Assembly: GCF_900476395.1 (NCBI RefSeq)
Contig: NZ_UIHB01000001.1
Location: 564,217-628,216, forward strand
Length of the DNA: 64,000 nt
Direction: 5' to 3'
DNA from: Xanthomonas euroxanthea
Lineage (GTDB): Bacteria > Pseudomonadota > Gammaproteobacteria > Xanthomonadales > Xanthomonadaceae
Of this stretch, positions 9,103 to 17,308 are shown in pieces; position 1 is the first letter of the stretch, and each line of letters opens with the position of its first letter. The notes under the pieces are model-generated. The model made no database searches. It had not been told where the DNA came from and was given only the letters and a program-made list of their open reading frames with translations. The position numbers were made by a program, and so were the translations under genes.

Positions 9103-9140
9103 GACATGCGCAGGGCCATGCATCGGCCCTGCGTCATGTC
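9103..9140 (-). other. Strong hairpin between hrpE and hpaB
   Basis: Bases 9103-9117 pair with 9125-9140 (15 bp, one bulged base, 7-nt loop). On the transcribed strand the 3' side of the stem ends ten bases before the hpaB ATG, next to or overlapping its weak ribosome binding region. It may protect the hrpE message or dampen hpaB translation so that far more pilin than chaperone is made. Confidence 0.6.
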
Positions 9141-9148
9141 AGGGCCCA

Positions 9149-9421
9149 TTACTGGCCAACCAGCTGCTTCGCGTTGTCGCCAGCCTTGCCGATGAATTTG
9201 TTGAGCGCTACGTTGAAGTCAAGTTCGTTCTTCTTCTCGGTCAGGTAGTTGTTCATGCGCTCCTGTGCGGAGGCTGAATGGCCAATGCCACCCATCAGAC
9301 TATCCATCTGATTGTCTGAAGTCTGGCTGCTCATATGATTGTCGTATCTGCTTGAAAAGTCCGATTTAAACAGATCCCCGCCCTGGCCCAATCGCGGCCC
9401 AATCGATTGTAAATCCGACAT
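9149..9421 (-). CDS. hrpE: Hrp pilin HrpE
   Basis: A 90-residue protein that matches HrpE (about 93 residues), the major subunit of the extracellular Hrp pilus through which effectors pass the plant cell wall. It is hydrophilic, lacks a Sec signal, has a Ser/Asp/Gln-rich N-terminus and a helical C-terminal half (about residues 52-90). GAGGAG lies 7 nt before the ATG, a very strong ribosome binding site fitting a highly made subunit. No PIP box was visible in the 86-bp gap upstream. Confidence 0.92.
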   Translation of the reverse strand: MSDLQSIGPRLGQGGDLFKSDFSSRYDNHMSSQTSDNQMDSLMGGIGHSASAQERMNNYLTEKKNELDFNVALNKFIGKAGDNAKQLVGQ

Positions 9422-9507
9422 AGAAATACTCCTCAGCTAAAGGTGAAGTAACGTGGAGCGCCTGTCGGCGCGTTTTGCTTGACCAACGTGGCCAAGGAAC
9501 TCGATGA

Positions 9508-9750
9508 TCAAGGCATGCTGGCAATGTGCGCGACGATGTCGCGTGCGGCGTTGATGCCGTCGTGCAAGACGGTGAAATTGTTGCGCGCAGCCTGATCGCT
9601 CGCTGCAGACCAGTGCACACGGAGTTGTTGCGCTGTCGTGTGCAGCGCTGCATCGATGTTGCGCAGTCGCTCACCGGAGAGATCCTCCGCCTTGGTCTGC
9701 AAGATCTTGCTCATATCCTGGGTGACCGTGTGGGTCATGGCATCGAACAT
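9508..9750 (-). CDS. hrpD6: Hrp protein HrpD6
   Basis: An 80-residue alpha-helical protein with the size and position of HrpD6, encoded between hrcD and hrpE in Xanthomonas. In X. oryzae HrpD6 affects expression and secretion of several Hrp proteins; its biochemical role is unclear. It lies 10 bp after hrcD and is probably the last gene of the hrcQ operon. Confidence 0.88.
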   Translation of the reverse strand: MFDAMTHTVTQDMSKILQTKAEDLSGERLRNIDAALHTTAQQLRVHWSAASDQAARNNFTVLHDGINAARDIVAHIASMP

Positions 9751-9760
9751 GGTGCGGTTC

Positions 9761-10708
9761 TCATGGCGCCGCGTGCTGCGGCAGGGAAGTCAGGTGCTTG
9801 GTGCCGTCCGGGGTCTCGACGTAATGCAACCCGTCGGCGAGCAGCGCGGCGTCGTAATTGGCGGGCGGTTTTACCGACGGGTCCTGCTGGGTGATGTCCA
9901 CATGCAGCTTGCGGACCTCCGGGCCCAGATCGCTGCGTAGATCGGCAATCCTTCGGATTGCACGCTCCGCGTTGTCGCTGCTGCCGGCGATGGAGAACAC
10001 GCCTTGACCGTCGTAGCGAACGTTCAGATCGCGGTCGGCCAAAGTATCGCGCAGGGTTGCCAGCACCTCATCCACCACCAGCACATCGACCGTGACCGCA
10101 TGTTGGTACCGGTGCAGTTGTACGCGCAGGCGTGCCGCATCCGCGCTGCTCGCCACCAAACCCTCGACGCGCACGCGCGTACCGACCTGTTCCACGCGCG
10201 CTTCGCGCAAGCCCAGCCGTTTCAGTACGGACCGGACCTGGTTGAGCTGGTTGTCCTGGCTGCGCGCGGGAGCGGCATCGGAGAGAAATGCCGGTAGCAG
10301 GGAGGGCAGCAGCGCTGCGGCGGCCAGCGCTAGCATGGCGCCCACCACTGCGCGCAGCGCAGTGCGCCTGGACTTGCGTGGTGGGGGTGTTGCCGGCGTC
10401 GCGGCTGGAGACAGCAACCGCTCCAGCAGCGCCACATCGTCCGGCCAATCGGCAGCAGCCCCGCCGACGCAAAGCACCAACGGACCAAAACGCACTGGAT
10501 GCAGCGCAACAAACGGTGTCGTTGGCAACGCGTCGCTGCGATAACGAGCTTGACCATCTGCATCCACCTCGATGATGAGCGGGCCATCAGGCCAGTCTTC
10601 GATCCGGATCTCGGCCTGGGGATCGGCGCCTAACGTGTAGCTGCCTGGCTGCAAATCTAATCGCGCGCCGGCGTGTATTCCCGTCAGTATGCGAAGTTGC
10701 ATGATCAT
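9761..10708 (-). CDS. hrcD: Inner-membrane ring protein HrcD (HrpD5, SctD)
   Basis: A 315-residue SctD-family protein forming the outer ring of the inner-membrane platform with HrcJ. Residues ~1-100 form an FHA-like cytoplasmic domain. A transmembrane segment lies at about residues 121-143, followed by a periplasmic ring-building region. The ATG at 10708 overlaps the hpaA stop as ATGA, showing translational coupling; an ATG two codons later (10702) is also possible. It belongs to the hrcQ-hrcR-hrcS-hpaA-hrcD-hrpD6 operon. Confidence 0.9.
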   Translation of the reverse strand: MIMQLRILTGIHAGARLDLQPGSYTLGADPQAEIRIEDWPDGPLIIEVDADGQARYRSDALPTTPFVALHPVRFGPLVLCVGGAAADWPDDVALLERLLSPAATPATPPPRKSRRTALRAVVGAMLALAAAALLPSLLPAFLSDAAPARSQDNQLNQVRSVLKRLGLREARVEQVGTRVRVEGLVASSADAARLRVQLHRYQHAVTVDVLVVDEVLATLRDTLADRDLNVRYDGQGVFSIAGSSDNAERAIRRIADLRSDLGPEVRKLHVDITQQDPSVKPPANYDAALLADGLHYVETPDGTKHLTSLPQHAAP

Positions 10709-11520
10709 GCACGAATCCCCTGAGCGGCCCCGTCTTGGTGTTCCATCAGTAGCGTGTTCAAACGTGTGACGCCACGCGCACAATCAGCGGGTCTGCGCGG
10801 CTTTCCCGCGCTGATCAGCATCAGCGGCAGCAGCAGGTTGTAGCTGCGCAGCGCCGGTGTGGGCTCCGGTTGCGCGCGTACCATCTCCGCCAGGCGTTTG
10901 CGCAGGGTGTCGACGCTTTCGGACAAGGTGCTCGCCTGGGCCGATTGCAGGTGCTCGCGCATCAACATCCAGACCATGGTGGTCAGCGATGCGGCGACCG
11001 GATGGGCAATGCCGATGTCACGCAACTCCACGAACGCGGCGGTGAGGGCGTGCCGTCTGACCGTCTGGTCGGCGGCGCGCGTTGCCGCATAGCGATCGAT
11101 GACGGCCTGGACACCCGCACGCACATCCTCGTCCCAGTGTACCGGCGAGGCGCTTGGCCACGTCACTGCGTGCGGATCGCCGGCATGTGCGCGACCACCG
11201 GCGCCATGCTGATCGTCCTGACGTTGTCCCTGCTCCTGGGGCTGAGCGACTGCGATGCTGACGCGGCCGCGTAGCGCCGACACGCGCGCCGCTTCGGCAT
11301 CTTCCTGGTCGGTGGCGTCGAGTTCGTCGTCCATGCCATCCAGCGACCGCATGCCGCGCCGCCGCCTGCGTGGCGGAGCGGGGCGCAGGCGGGGGGCATG
11401 ATGGGGCGTGTCCGCCAGCGGCTGCGCGCCAGCTCCCGGCGCATCGGCATGGTGATGCGAGGCGCCGGGCGTGGCCGGCAGCGACGGCGGCACAGCGCCT
11501 GGGGAAATGCGCCGGATCAT
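10705..11520 (-). CDS. hpaA: Secreted type III control protein HpaA
   Basis: A 271-residue protein matching HpaA (about 275 residues in X. euvesicatoria), which is secreted and translocated. It binds HpaB and frees it for effector export once pilus assembly is under way. The N-terminal 45 residues are rich in Pro, Ala and His (secretion signal). A run of five arginines at residues 51-55 matches the known nuclear localisation signal; the C-terminal half is the HpaB-binding region in the family. The start overlaps the hrcS stop by four bases, and the stop overlaps the hrcD start. Confidence 0.92.
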   Translation of the reverse strand: MIRRISPGAVPPSLPATPGASHHHADAPGAGAQPLADTPHHAPRLRPAPPRRRRRGMRSLDGMDDELDATDQEDAEAARVSALRGRVSIAVAQPQEQGQRQDDQHGAGGRAHAGDPHAVTWPSASPVHWDEDVRAGVQAVIDRYAATRAADQTVRRHALTAAFVELRDIGIAHPVAASLTTMVWMLMREHLQSAQASTLSESVDTLRKRLAEMVRAQPEPTPALRSYNLLLPLMLISAGKPRRPADCARGVTRLNTLLMEHQDGAAQGIRA

Positions 11521-11777
11521 GGAAAGGCCGCCTGCATCAGCGCCTGGCCGAACTGCATGATCGCCGAGGCGCCCCAGGGCGCGGTGACCGCAATGGCAGC
11601 CACCACCACCACCAGCTTGAGCGCAAACGAAATCGACGCATCCTGCAACGACATCACTGCCTGGATGAAGGCAATCAGCAAGCCGGCAAGCGCGGCGACG
11701 CCGACCACGGGCAACGACACCTTGAGGCACAGCAACAAGGCTTCGGAGGTGAACCGCACCAGATCGTCATGGTCCAT
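11517..11777 (-). CDS. hrcS: Export apparatus protein HrcS (SctS)
   Basis: An 86-residue inner-membrane protein of the FliQ/SctS family with two transmembrane helices (about residues 16-40 and 51-75). With HrcR and HrcT it builds the helical export gate. It lies 4 bp after hrcR and overlaps hpaA by 4 bp. Confidence 0.96.
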   Translation of the reverse strand: MDHDDLVRFTSEALLLCLKVSLPVVGVAALAGLLIAFIQAVMSLQDASISFALKLVVVVAAIAVTAPWGASAIMQFGQALMQAAFP

Positions 11778-11781
11778 GGCG

Positions 11782-12426
11782 TCACCGATAACTCAAGACC
11801 AGTCCGTGGATCAGCATGGACCAGCCATCCAGCGCCACGAACAGCAGCAATTTGAACGGAATGGCCACATTGGTCGGCGTCACCTGCGAAAGACCCATTG
11901 CCATCAACGCATTGGCCACCACCAGATCGATCACGATGAAGACCAGATACAGCAGAAATCCGATGCGGAACGCCTCGGTCAGTTCGCTGAGCGTGAACGC
12001 CGGCGCCAGCACGAGCAGATCGTCCGGCTTGAGCGTGTCGGCCTTGTCCTTGGGCCAAATCTGCTGCGCCGAGCGCATGAAAAAAGCCTTTTCGCGCTCG
12101 CGCGTGTGCTTGAGCAGGAACTGCCGAAACGGTTCGCGGCAGGCGTCGAGCAGCACCACCACGCGGCTGTTGTCGGCACCGGGACTGTAGTTCTGCGCGG
12201 CCTTGAACGCCTCCATGCCCACCGGCGCCATCACAAAGCACGACACCAGCAAGGCGACGCCGTTGAGCACCATGTTGGGCGGCACCTGCTGCACACCGAT
12301 GGCATTGCGCAGCAAGCCGAGCACGACCACGATCTTGGTGTAGGAGGTGACCACCATCGCTGCGAAGGGCAGCAAGCCCAGCATGATGACCACCAGCAGC
12401 AGCGAGCCGACATCAGGCATCTGCAT
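11782..12426 (-). CDS. hrcR: Export apparatus protein HrcR (SctR)
   Basis: A 214-residue FliP/SctR-family protein, the five-copy core of the export gate. Hydrophobic segments lie at about residues 6-28, 47-70, 157-178 and 188-208, with a hydrophilic loop between them, and the length is exactly as expected. The ATG at 12426 lies inside the end of hrcQ (14-bp overlap), giving translational coupling. Confidence 0.96.
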   Translation of the reverse strand: MQMPDVGSLLLVVIMLGLLPFAAMVVTSYTKIVVVLGLLRNAIGVQQVPPNMVLNGVALLVSCFVMAPVGMEAFKAAQNYSPGADNSRVVVLLDACREPFRQFLLKHTREREKAFFMRSAQQIWPKDKADTLKPDDLLVLAPAFTLSELTEAFRIGFLLYLVFIVIDLVVANALMAMGLSQVTPTNVAIPFKLLLFVALDGWSMLIHGLVLSYR

Positions 12427-13417
12427 GTGGAGTCTCCGACATGCTGAGGATCTGCACGCCGAGATGTTCGCCCACCGCCAGCAGCCTGCCGATGCCGATG
12501 GTCTGGCCATAGACGACAAGACGGATGTCGGCCTGGTCCACCGGCACCGACAGTTCAAGGATCTGGCCGGGCTGCAGGCCCGACAGCACTGACAGCGAGA
12601 GCGCAAGTTGGTCCACTTCCAGTTGGACAGGCAGCTCCAGTGCCGCCACATCGGCGGTGGACTGCGAGGGATCGGACTCGGGCGTATCGTGCTGCATGGC
12701 GGGGGCGGTCTCCAGAATCATCTGTTGCGGGTTCAGGTGTACCGGTGCGCGCAACACCGCACCTCCGGGGATGCCCCAGAGCAACTCGCCGCTACGCACC
12801 GGGGCCGGGCCAAGCGCGTGCAGCAGCACATCGCCCGGTCGTAGCGACTGCAGCAGCGTCGCCGCTGCCGTGCGCTGGCCAATGCGCAGGCGCGTGCTCA
12901 GCCGCAGTGCGCTCAGCCAGGCCGGCAGTGGCGATGGTGTCGCCAGCGCAGCGGTCGCGCTGTGCAGCGCGGCAAGCAGCAATGGGCTGGCGGTCTCCGC
13001 GATCGCGTCGATGTCGCCGAGGGCGATGCCAATGTCGAGGCAATTGGCCGCGTCCGCGCAGCGCTCGAAGGCGGCGACCTCGGCAGCGCCCAGTCCAAGC
13101 GGTGCGAAGGCGCGCAGCGCATCGCTCAACAGCACACCGGCGATCGCGGTGCGCAGGGCGGCATCGGCTTCGTTCAACAGCAGCGCCAGGCCGTCGCGTG
13201 CGGCGATCCGCAACTCCAGGGTGCCGCTATCGAACTGCAGCTGCAGGCGCGCCGCTTCCGCGGCCCGGATGCCGCGGCGTTGCGCGGTAAAGCCGCAGCG
13301 GCGCGTGGTACGCGGGTCGCACAGGATTCTGCCGAGCTGCGCGCGCGCAGCAGGCACGTGGGTCAGCGCTTGCGACAAGTCGCGTGCCGTTGGCGTCGGG
13401 CTCGGCTCGGTTGACAA
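12413..13417 (-). CDS. hrcQ: C-ring component HrcQ (SctQ)
   Basis: A 334-residue protein of the FliN/SctQ family that forms the cytoplasmic sorting platform and docks HrcL-HrcN and export substrates. A SpoA (FliN-like) domain occupies about the last 85 residues and is preceded by a linker. It is a single full-length gene, unlike the split hrcQA/hrcQB of Pseudomonas. The start is a TTG at 13417, with GAGGG about 9 nt upstream. Its promoter lies inside hpaC, about 120 bp upstream. Confidence 0.92.
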   Translation of the reverse strand: MSTEPSPTPTARDLSQALTHVPAARAQLGRILCDPRTTRRCGFTAQRRGIRAAEAARLQLQFDSGTLELRIAARDGLALLLNEADAALRTAIAGVLLSDALRAFAPLGLGAAEVAAFERCADAANCLDIGIALGDIDAIAETASPLLLAALHSATAALATPSPLPAWLSALRLSTRLRIGQRTAAATLLQSLRPGDVLLHALGPAPVRSGELLWGIPGGAVLRAPVHLNPQQMILETAPAMQHDTPESDPSQSTADVAALELPVQLEVDQLALSLSVLSGLQPGQILELSVPVDQADIRLVVYGQTIGIGRLLAVGEHLGVQILSMSETPHADA

Positions 13418-13456
13418 AGCGGGGTCCCTCGATATGGCTGTTCTGCATGTGCGGCG

Positions 13457-14092
13457 CTAGACGACCTCGATGCTGATCTGCAGCGTGTCGCTGAGCGCGG
13501 CCTTCAATGCGGTATCCAGACGCTTTCTTCCATTGCAAAGTACCTCGCGCGTCTCGGGCGAGCCGCTGTCGAAGCGAAGCGATAGCTGGTCTGGCGAAAG
13601 CCGCAAGAACAGCGTGGTCTGCGGCAGGATGTCGTGGTTGATCTCCAGCCACGCCTCCCAGATCCCTGCGCCGCGCACCGGCGTGGCATTGCAGAATTCG
13701 GCCACCCGCAGCGCGATGTGGTGGATGGCCATCTGCGCGCGTTGGGTGCGGATCCACTCGGCGGCGATCTGCCGACCCAAGGCGTCGCTGTCGTCGCCTC
13801 GCGCGATCTGTCCACGATTGCCGTCATCCAGGCAGGGGGGCGCGCCTGGCAGCGGCGCAGCGTCGTGACCGTCGCTGGCAGCATCCGCATCGCCTGGCAG
13901 CGGCGGAGCGTCGTCGCCATTCTCCGGCACCACCATGTCCGGCAATCCGCGCAGCACGCTGCTCAGGCGTCGGCGCAGTTGCATGAAGCTGACACGCTGC
14001 GTCGCACGCGCCGGTGTGGGCGCTGCGTGCGGCGGCAACGGTGCACCGGCGATCGGCAGGATGCGCACGTGGCGGACCGGTGGCTTGCGCAT
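13457..14092 (-). CDS. hpaC: Substrate-specificity switch HpaC (HpaP, SctP)
   Basis: A 211-residue SctP-family protein that ends early-substrate (pilus, rod) export and permits translocon and effector export by acting on the HrcU C-domain. The N-terminal half is Pro/Ala/Asp-rich and disordered, with a repeated Asp-Ala/Pro-Leu-Pro-Gly pattern at about residues 61-85. The C-terminal T3S4-like domain is about residues 115-211. Its ATG shares one base with the hrcV stop (TGATG). The gene also carries a complete PIP box and -10 element for the following hrcQ operon. Confidence 0.92.
   Translation of the reverse strand: MRKPPVRHVRILPIAGAPLPPHAAPTPARATQRVSFMQLRRRLSSVLRGLPDMVVPENGDDAPPLPGDADAASDGHDAAPLPGAPPCLDDGNRGQIARGDDSDALGRQIAAEWIRTQRAQMAIHHIALRVAEFCNATPVRGAGIWEAWLEINHDILPQTTLFLRLSPDQLSLRFDSGSPETREVLCNGRKRLDTALKAALSDTLQISIEVV
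13537..13598 (-). promoter_or_regulatory. PIP box and -10 for the hrcQ operon, inside hpaC
   Basis: A perfect leftward TTCGC-N15-TTCGC occupies 13574-13598. Exactly 31 nt downstream is TACTTT (13537-13542), matching the YANNNT -10 consensus. Both lie within the hpaC coding sequence and about 120 bp before hrcQ, so this operon has its own HrpX-dependent promoter. Confidence 0.88.
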
Positions 14093-16014
14093 CAGGCCAC
14101 CACTCTGCCGATCGGCTGCAGCTGCACCTCTGCGCCCAGTTCCTGGAACGAATAGACCTCCAGCCAGTTCAGGCGCGCCTCGATCATGCGGCGCACATAA
14201 CGCCGCACGTCCATCGATGCGACCACCGCCAGTGGATGCTGTGCCTGATCTGCGACGATGCGCTCCACCTGCTCGACCAGCTGGTTGGCCTGCTCCGGTG
14301 GCAGGGCCAGGAAATTGCCTGCCGGCGTGGCGCGAATCGACTGCCGGATCAACTGTTCCACCGCGTGGTCGAGCATCACCGCAGGCAGCTGCCCGGTGCC
14401 TGCGGTCGCAGTGTGCGCAAGATAGCGGCCGAGATCGCAGCGCACATACTCGGTCAGCATCAGCAGGTCCTTTTCCTTCGGTCCCCACACCACCAGGCTC
14501 TCCAGGATGCTCTTGATGTTGCGCACCGGGATGCGTTCTTCCAGCAGCCGCCGCAACACATCGGCGATGCGCTGGGCGGGCATGGCCTTGTTGACCTCTG
14601 CAACCAGCCCGGGATAGTCCGCGCTTACCTGTTCCAGCATCCACTGTGTTTCCTGGATGCCGACGAACAGATGCGCGCGTGCACGCAGCGGTGCGATCGC
14701 CTGTTGGGCCAGCGCCTTCTGCAGGTCTGCGGTATCGCTCAAGGCACTGCGGGTTTCCGGGACGTCGTGGATCAGTACTTCGTACTGCAGGTCCTGCAGG
14801 GCGTCGCTTTGCCAGATCGCAATGCCCGGAAACGGCAGGCCCAGCAGTTCCACCAACTGCCGGCGTTCGCACTCGATCGCCTGGTCCAGCAGTGCCGGGT
14901 CGAGCCGCGCAGCCAGTTGCGGCGACAGCCGCATCGACAGGGGCGAGGCGAAATCCGGCGCGCTCTTGCGGATGTGCGGTGCATCGCCCTTGGCGCCCTT
15001 GCGGCTGGTGGATGGCAGCGTGGGCTGATCGCTGCCGCTGACATCGCGTTGCTTGCGCCAGATCGTATAGCCGCCTGCGCCCACTGCCGCCGCCAGCAGC
15101 AGGAACAGCACCGCAGGAAATCCCGGAACGAACGCAAAGCAGGCCAGCAGCACGCTCGCCGCCATCAAGGCGCGCGCATTGCCGGTGAGCTGGCGGCCGA
15201 TCTCGAGCCCGAGCGAGCTGGTCTTGGCCTCGTTCTCGTTGGCGACGCGGGTGATCATGACGCCGGCTGCCACCGAGATCAGCAGCGAGGCGATCTGCGA
15301 GACCATCGCATCGCCCACCGACAGGATCGCAAAGCGGTTGGCCGCCTCGCCTGCGCTCATGCCGTGATAGGTCACGCCCACCACGATGCCGGCCAGGATG
15401 TTCACCATGGTGATCACCAGGCCGGCGATGGCGTCGCCCTTGACGAATTTCATGGCGCCATCCATGCCACCGTGCAGCTGACTCTCGATCGCCAGCCGCG
15501 CGCGTTTGCTGCGTGCTTCGTCTGCGCTCAGGTTGCCGCCGCGCAGGTCGGCATCGATGCTCATCTGCTTGCCGGGCATCGCGTCCAGGGTGAAGCGCGC
15601 ACCGACTTCCGCCACGCGCTCGGAACCCTTGGCGATCACGATGAACTGCACCGTGGTGATGATCAGGAACACCACCAGGCCCACCACCAGGTTGCCGCCG
15701 ACCACCAGCTCGCCAAAGCTCTCGATGATGTGGCCGGCCTCGGCATGCAGCAGGATCGATTTTGTCGACGCGATGTTCAACGACAGCCGCAGCAGCGTGG
15801 TGAACAGCAGCAACGAGGGAAACGACGACAGCGAGATCGAGTCGGGCACGTACATCGTGACCATCAGCAACACCACGCTCAGGGTGATGTTGATGCCCAG
15901 CAGCGTGTCGATGAGCGGGGTGGGCAGCGGCAGGATCATCAAGCCGATGACCGCCACCACCAAGGCGGCGATCGCCACTTCACCGGTGTATGCGAAATAC
16001 CGTGTCAGGCGCAT
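14092..16014 (-). CDS. hrcV: Export apparatus protein HrcV (SctV)
   Basis: A 640-residue FlhA/SctV-family protein and the largest export-gate subunit. About eight transmembrane helices fill residues ~15-325, with the conserved family region (LRLSLNIAS) near residue 77. A nonameric cytoplasmic domain for chaperone and substrate binding occupies residues ~355-640. It starts 8 bp after hrcU in the hrcU-hrcV-hpaC operon. Confidence 0.97.
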   Translation of the reverse strand: MRLTRYFAYTGEVAIAALVVAVIGLMILPLPTPLIDTLLGINITLSVVLLMVTMYVPDSISLSSFPSLLLFTTLLRLSLNIASTKSILLHAEAGHIIESFGELVVGGNLVVGLVVFLIITTVQFIVIAKGSERVAEVGARFTLDAMPGKQMSIDADLRGGNLSADEARSKRARLAIESQLHGGMDGAMKFVKGDAIAGLVITMVNILAGIVVGVTYHGMSAGEAANRFAILSVGDAMVSQIASLLISVAAGVMITRVANENEAKTSSLGLEIGRQLTGNARALMAASVLLACFAFVPGFPAVLFLLLAAAVGAGGYTIWRKQRDVSGSDQPTLPSTSRKGAKGDAPHIRKSAPDFASPLSMRLSPQLAARLDPALLDQAIECERRQLVELLGLPFPGIAIWQSDALQDLQYEVLIHDVPETRSALSDTADLQKALAQQAIAPLRARAHLFVGIQETQWMLEQVSADYPGLVAEVNKAMPAQRIADVLRRLLEERIPVRNIKSILESLVVWGPKEKDLLMLTEYVRCDLGRYLAHTATAGTGQLPAVMLDHAVEQLIRQSIRATPAGNFLALPPEQANQLVEQVERIVADQAQHPLAVVASMDVRRYVRRMIEARLNWLEVYSFQELGAEVQLQPIGRVVA

Positions 16015-16022
16015 GCGATCTC

Positions 16023-17096
16023 CTAGCAGGGCAGCGGACCGCTGCCGTCATCGTTGTCGCGGCCCAGCTCGTCGACCCAGCGCAGCACCACCGCCACCGT
16101 TTCGAACAGCGATTCGGGAACCGCCTCGCCCAGTTCGACCTGATGCAGCGCACGCGCCAATGGCGGGTTCGCCACGATCGGAATGCCCTGGTTGTGCGCG
16201 TAGGCACGTAGTTCCAGCGCACCGTCGTCCACTCCCTTGGCCACCACTTGCGGCAGACCGAAGCCGTCCGGTTCGTAGGCCAGCGCGACGGCGTAATGGG
16301 TCGGGTTGACCACCATCACCTTGGCCTTGGCGAGGCGCTCGCGCGGGTCGCCGAAGACCAGTTCCTTGGCGAATTCCTTGCGCTTTCCCTTCAATTCCGG
16401 ATCGCCTTCGCTATCCTTGTGTTCGCGTTTCTGCTCGTCCTTGCTCATGCGTTTGTCGCGAATGAACAGCCAGTGCTGCACGCTCCAGTCCGCCGCGCCG
16501 ACCAGCACGAATACCAGCACCGCCAGGGCGCACAGGATGCCCAGCGCACGCCAGCCGATCTGGGCGATGTCGGCCGTTGGCTGGTAGGCGAGCCCGATGA
16601 TCGTCGGCATCAGTGCGCGCAGGCCGTACCACAGCACCACGCCGATCACCGCGGCCTTGATGCCCAATTTCAGCAGGTTGATGAGACTTCGCAACGAAAA
16701 GAGTTTTTTGACCCCGTTCACGGGATTGAGCGAATCGAACTTGGGCGTGACCGGTTTGAGCGAGGCATTGAGCCCGGTCTGCAGAAAGCTGCCGATCAAT
16801 CCTGCGGCCAGGCATGCGACCACGAAGGGCAGCGTCAGCCACACGCCCTGGACGCCGATGCGACCGAGTGCGCGGTGCAAGGCGGTGGCATCGCGTGTAT
16901 TGGCGCTGAAATCGAAGCCGATCGACATCAAGGCGCGCAGGTGTTCGACGAAATAACTGCCCGCCAGTTTCATCACCAACAACGCGGCCAGCAGCACGGC
17001 GGCGGCAGTGACGTCCGGGCTGACCGGCACTTCCCCATCCCTGCGCGCATCCTGCAGTTTTTTTTCTGTCGGCTTCTCGGTCTTCTCATCCGACAT
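16023..17096 (-). CDS. hrcU: Autoproteolytic switch protein HrcU (SctU)
   Basis: A 357-residue FlhB/SctU-family protein with four transmembrane helices in residues ~28-205 and a cytoplasmic C-domain. The self-cleavage motif NPTH is at residues 264-267; cleavage between Asn and Pro allows HpaC to switch substrate class. The start at 17096 gives the family N-terminus MSDEKTEKPT; upstream ATGs are unlikely. First gene of the hrcU-hrcV-hpaC operon, with its own PIP box. Confidence 0.97.
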   Translation of the reverse strand: MSDEKTEKPTEKKLQDARRDGEVPVSPDVTAAAVLLAALLVMKLAGSYFVEHLRALMSIGFDFSANTRDATALHRALGRIGVQGVWLTLPFVVACLAAGLIGSFLQTGLNASLKPVTPKFDSLNPVNGVKKLFSLRSLINLLKLGIKAAVIGVVLWYGLRALMPTIIGLAYQPTADIAQIGWRALGILCALAVLVFVLVGAADWSVQHWLFIRDKRMSKDEQKREHKDSEGDPELKGKRKEFAKELVFGDPRERLAKAKVMVVNPTHYAVALAYEPDGFGLPQVVAKGVDDGALELRAYAHNQGIPIVANPPLARALHQVELGEAVPESLFETVAVVLRWVDELGRDNDDGSGPLPC

Positions 17097-17127
17097 GGCG
17101 ATCTCCGGCCGCGGTTGCTGCACGCCG

Positions 17128-17190
17128 ATTCTGGTTGAGCCATCGCCAGGCGATCCGCTTCCAGGGCGAACGTGTGCGTGGGTGGACGAA
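17128..17190 (-). promoter_or_regulatory. PIP box and -10 for hrcU
   Basis: On the minus strand TTCGT-N15-TTCGC covers 17166-17190 and CAGAAT (17128-17133), a YANNNT match, lies 32 nt downstream. The first half-site ends in T, allowed by the TTCGB consensus. Only 14 bp separate it from the rightward PIP box of hrpB1. Confidence 0.85.
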
Positions 17191-17204
17191 GCACGATGTG
17201 TTTG

Positions 17205-17265
17205 TTCGCGATGGTATTCCGATGTTCGCTTCTGAAGAGCCTTGGTTGGCGCCGACGCGTACGTT
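17205..17265 (+). promoter_or_regulatory. PIP box and -10 for hrpB1
   Basis: A perfect TTCGC-N15-TTCGC covers 17205-17229. TACGTT at 17260-17265 matches YANNNT after exactly 30 nt. It drives the eight-gene hrpB1-hrcT operon, back to back with the hrcU promoter. Confidence 0.9.
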
Positions 17266-17308
17266 ACGCACGCATGCTGTCCACAGCCATTGAATGACGA
17301 GGTGCGGT

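Noticed and set aside
14014..16026. 670-codon rightward open frame opposite hrcV
   Set aside because: Antisense shadow of a certain gene; its His/Gln/Asp-rich translation reflects reversed codons of a membrane protein.
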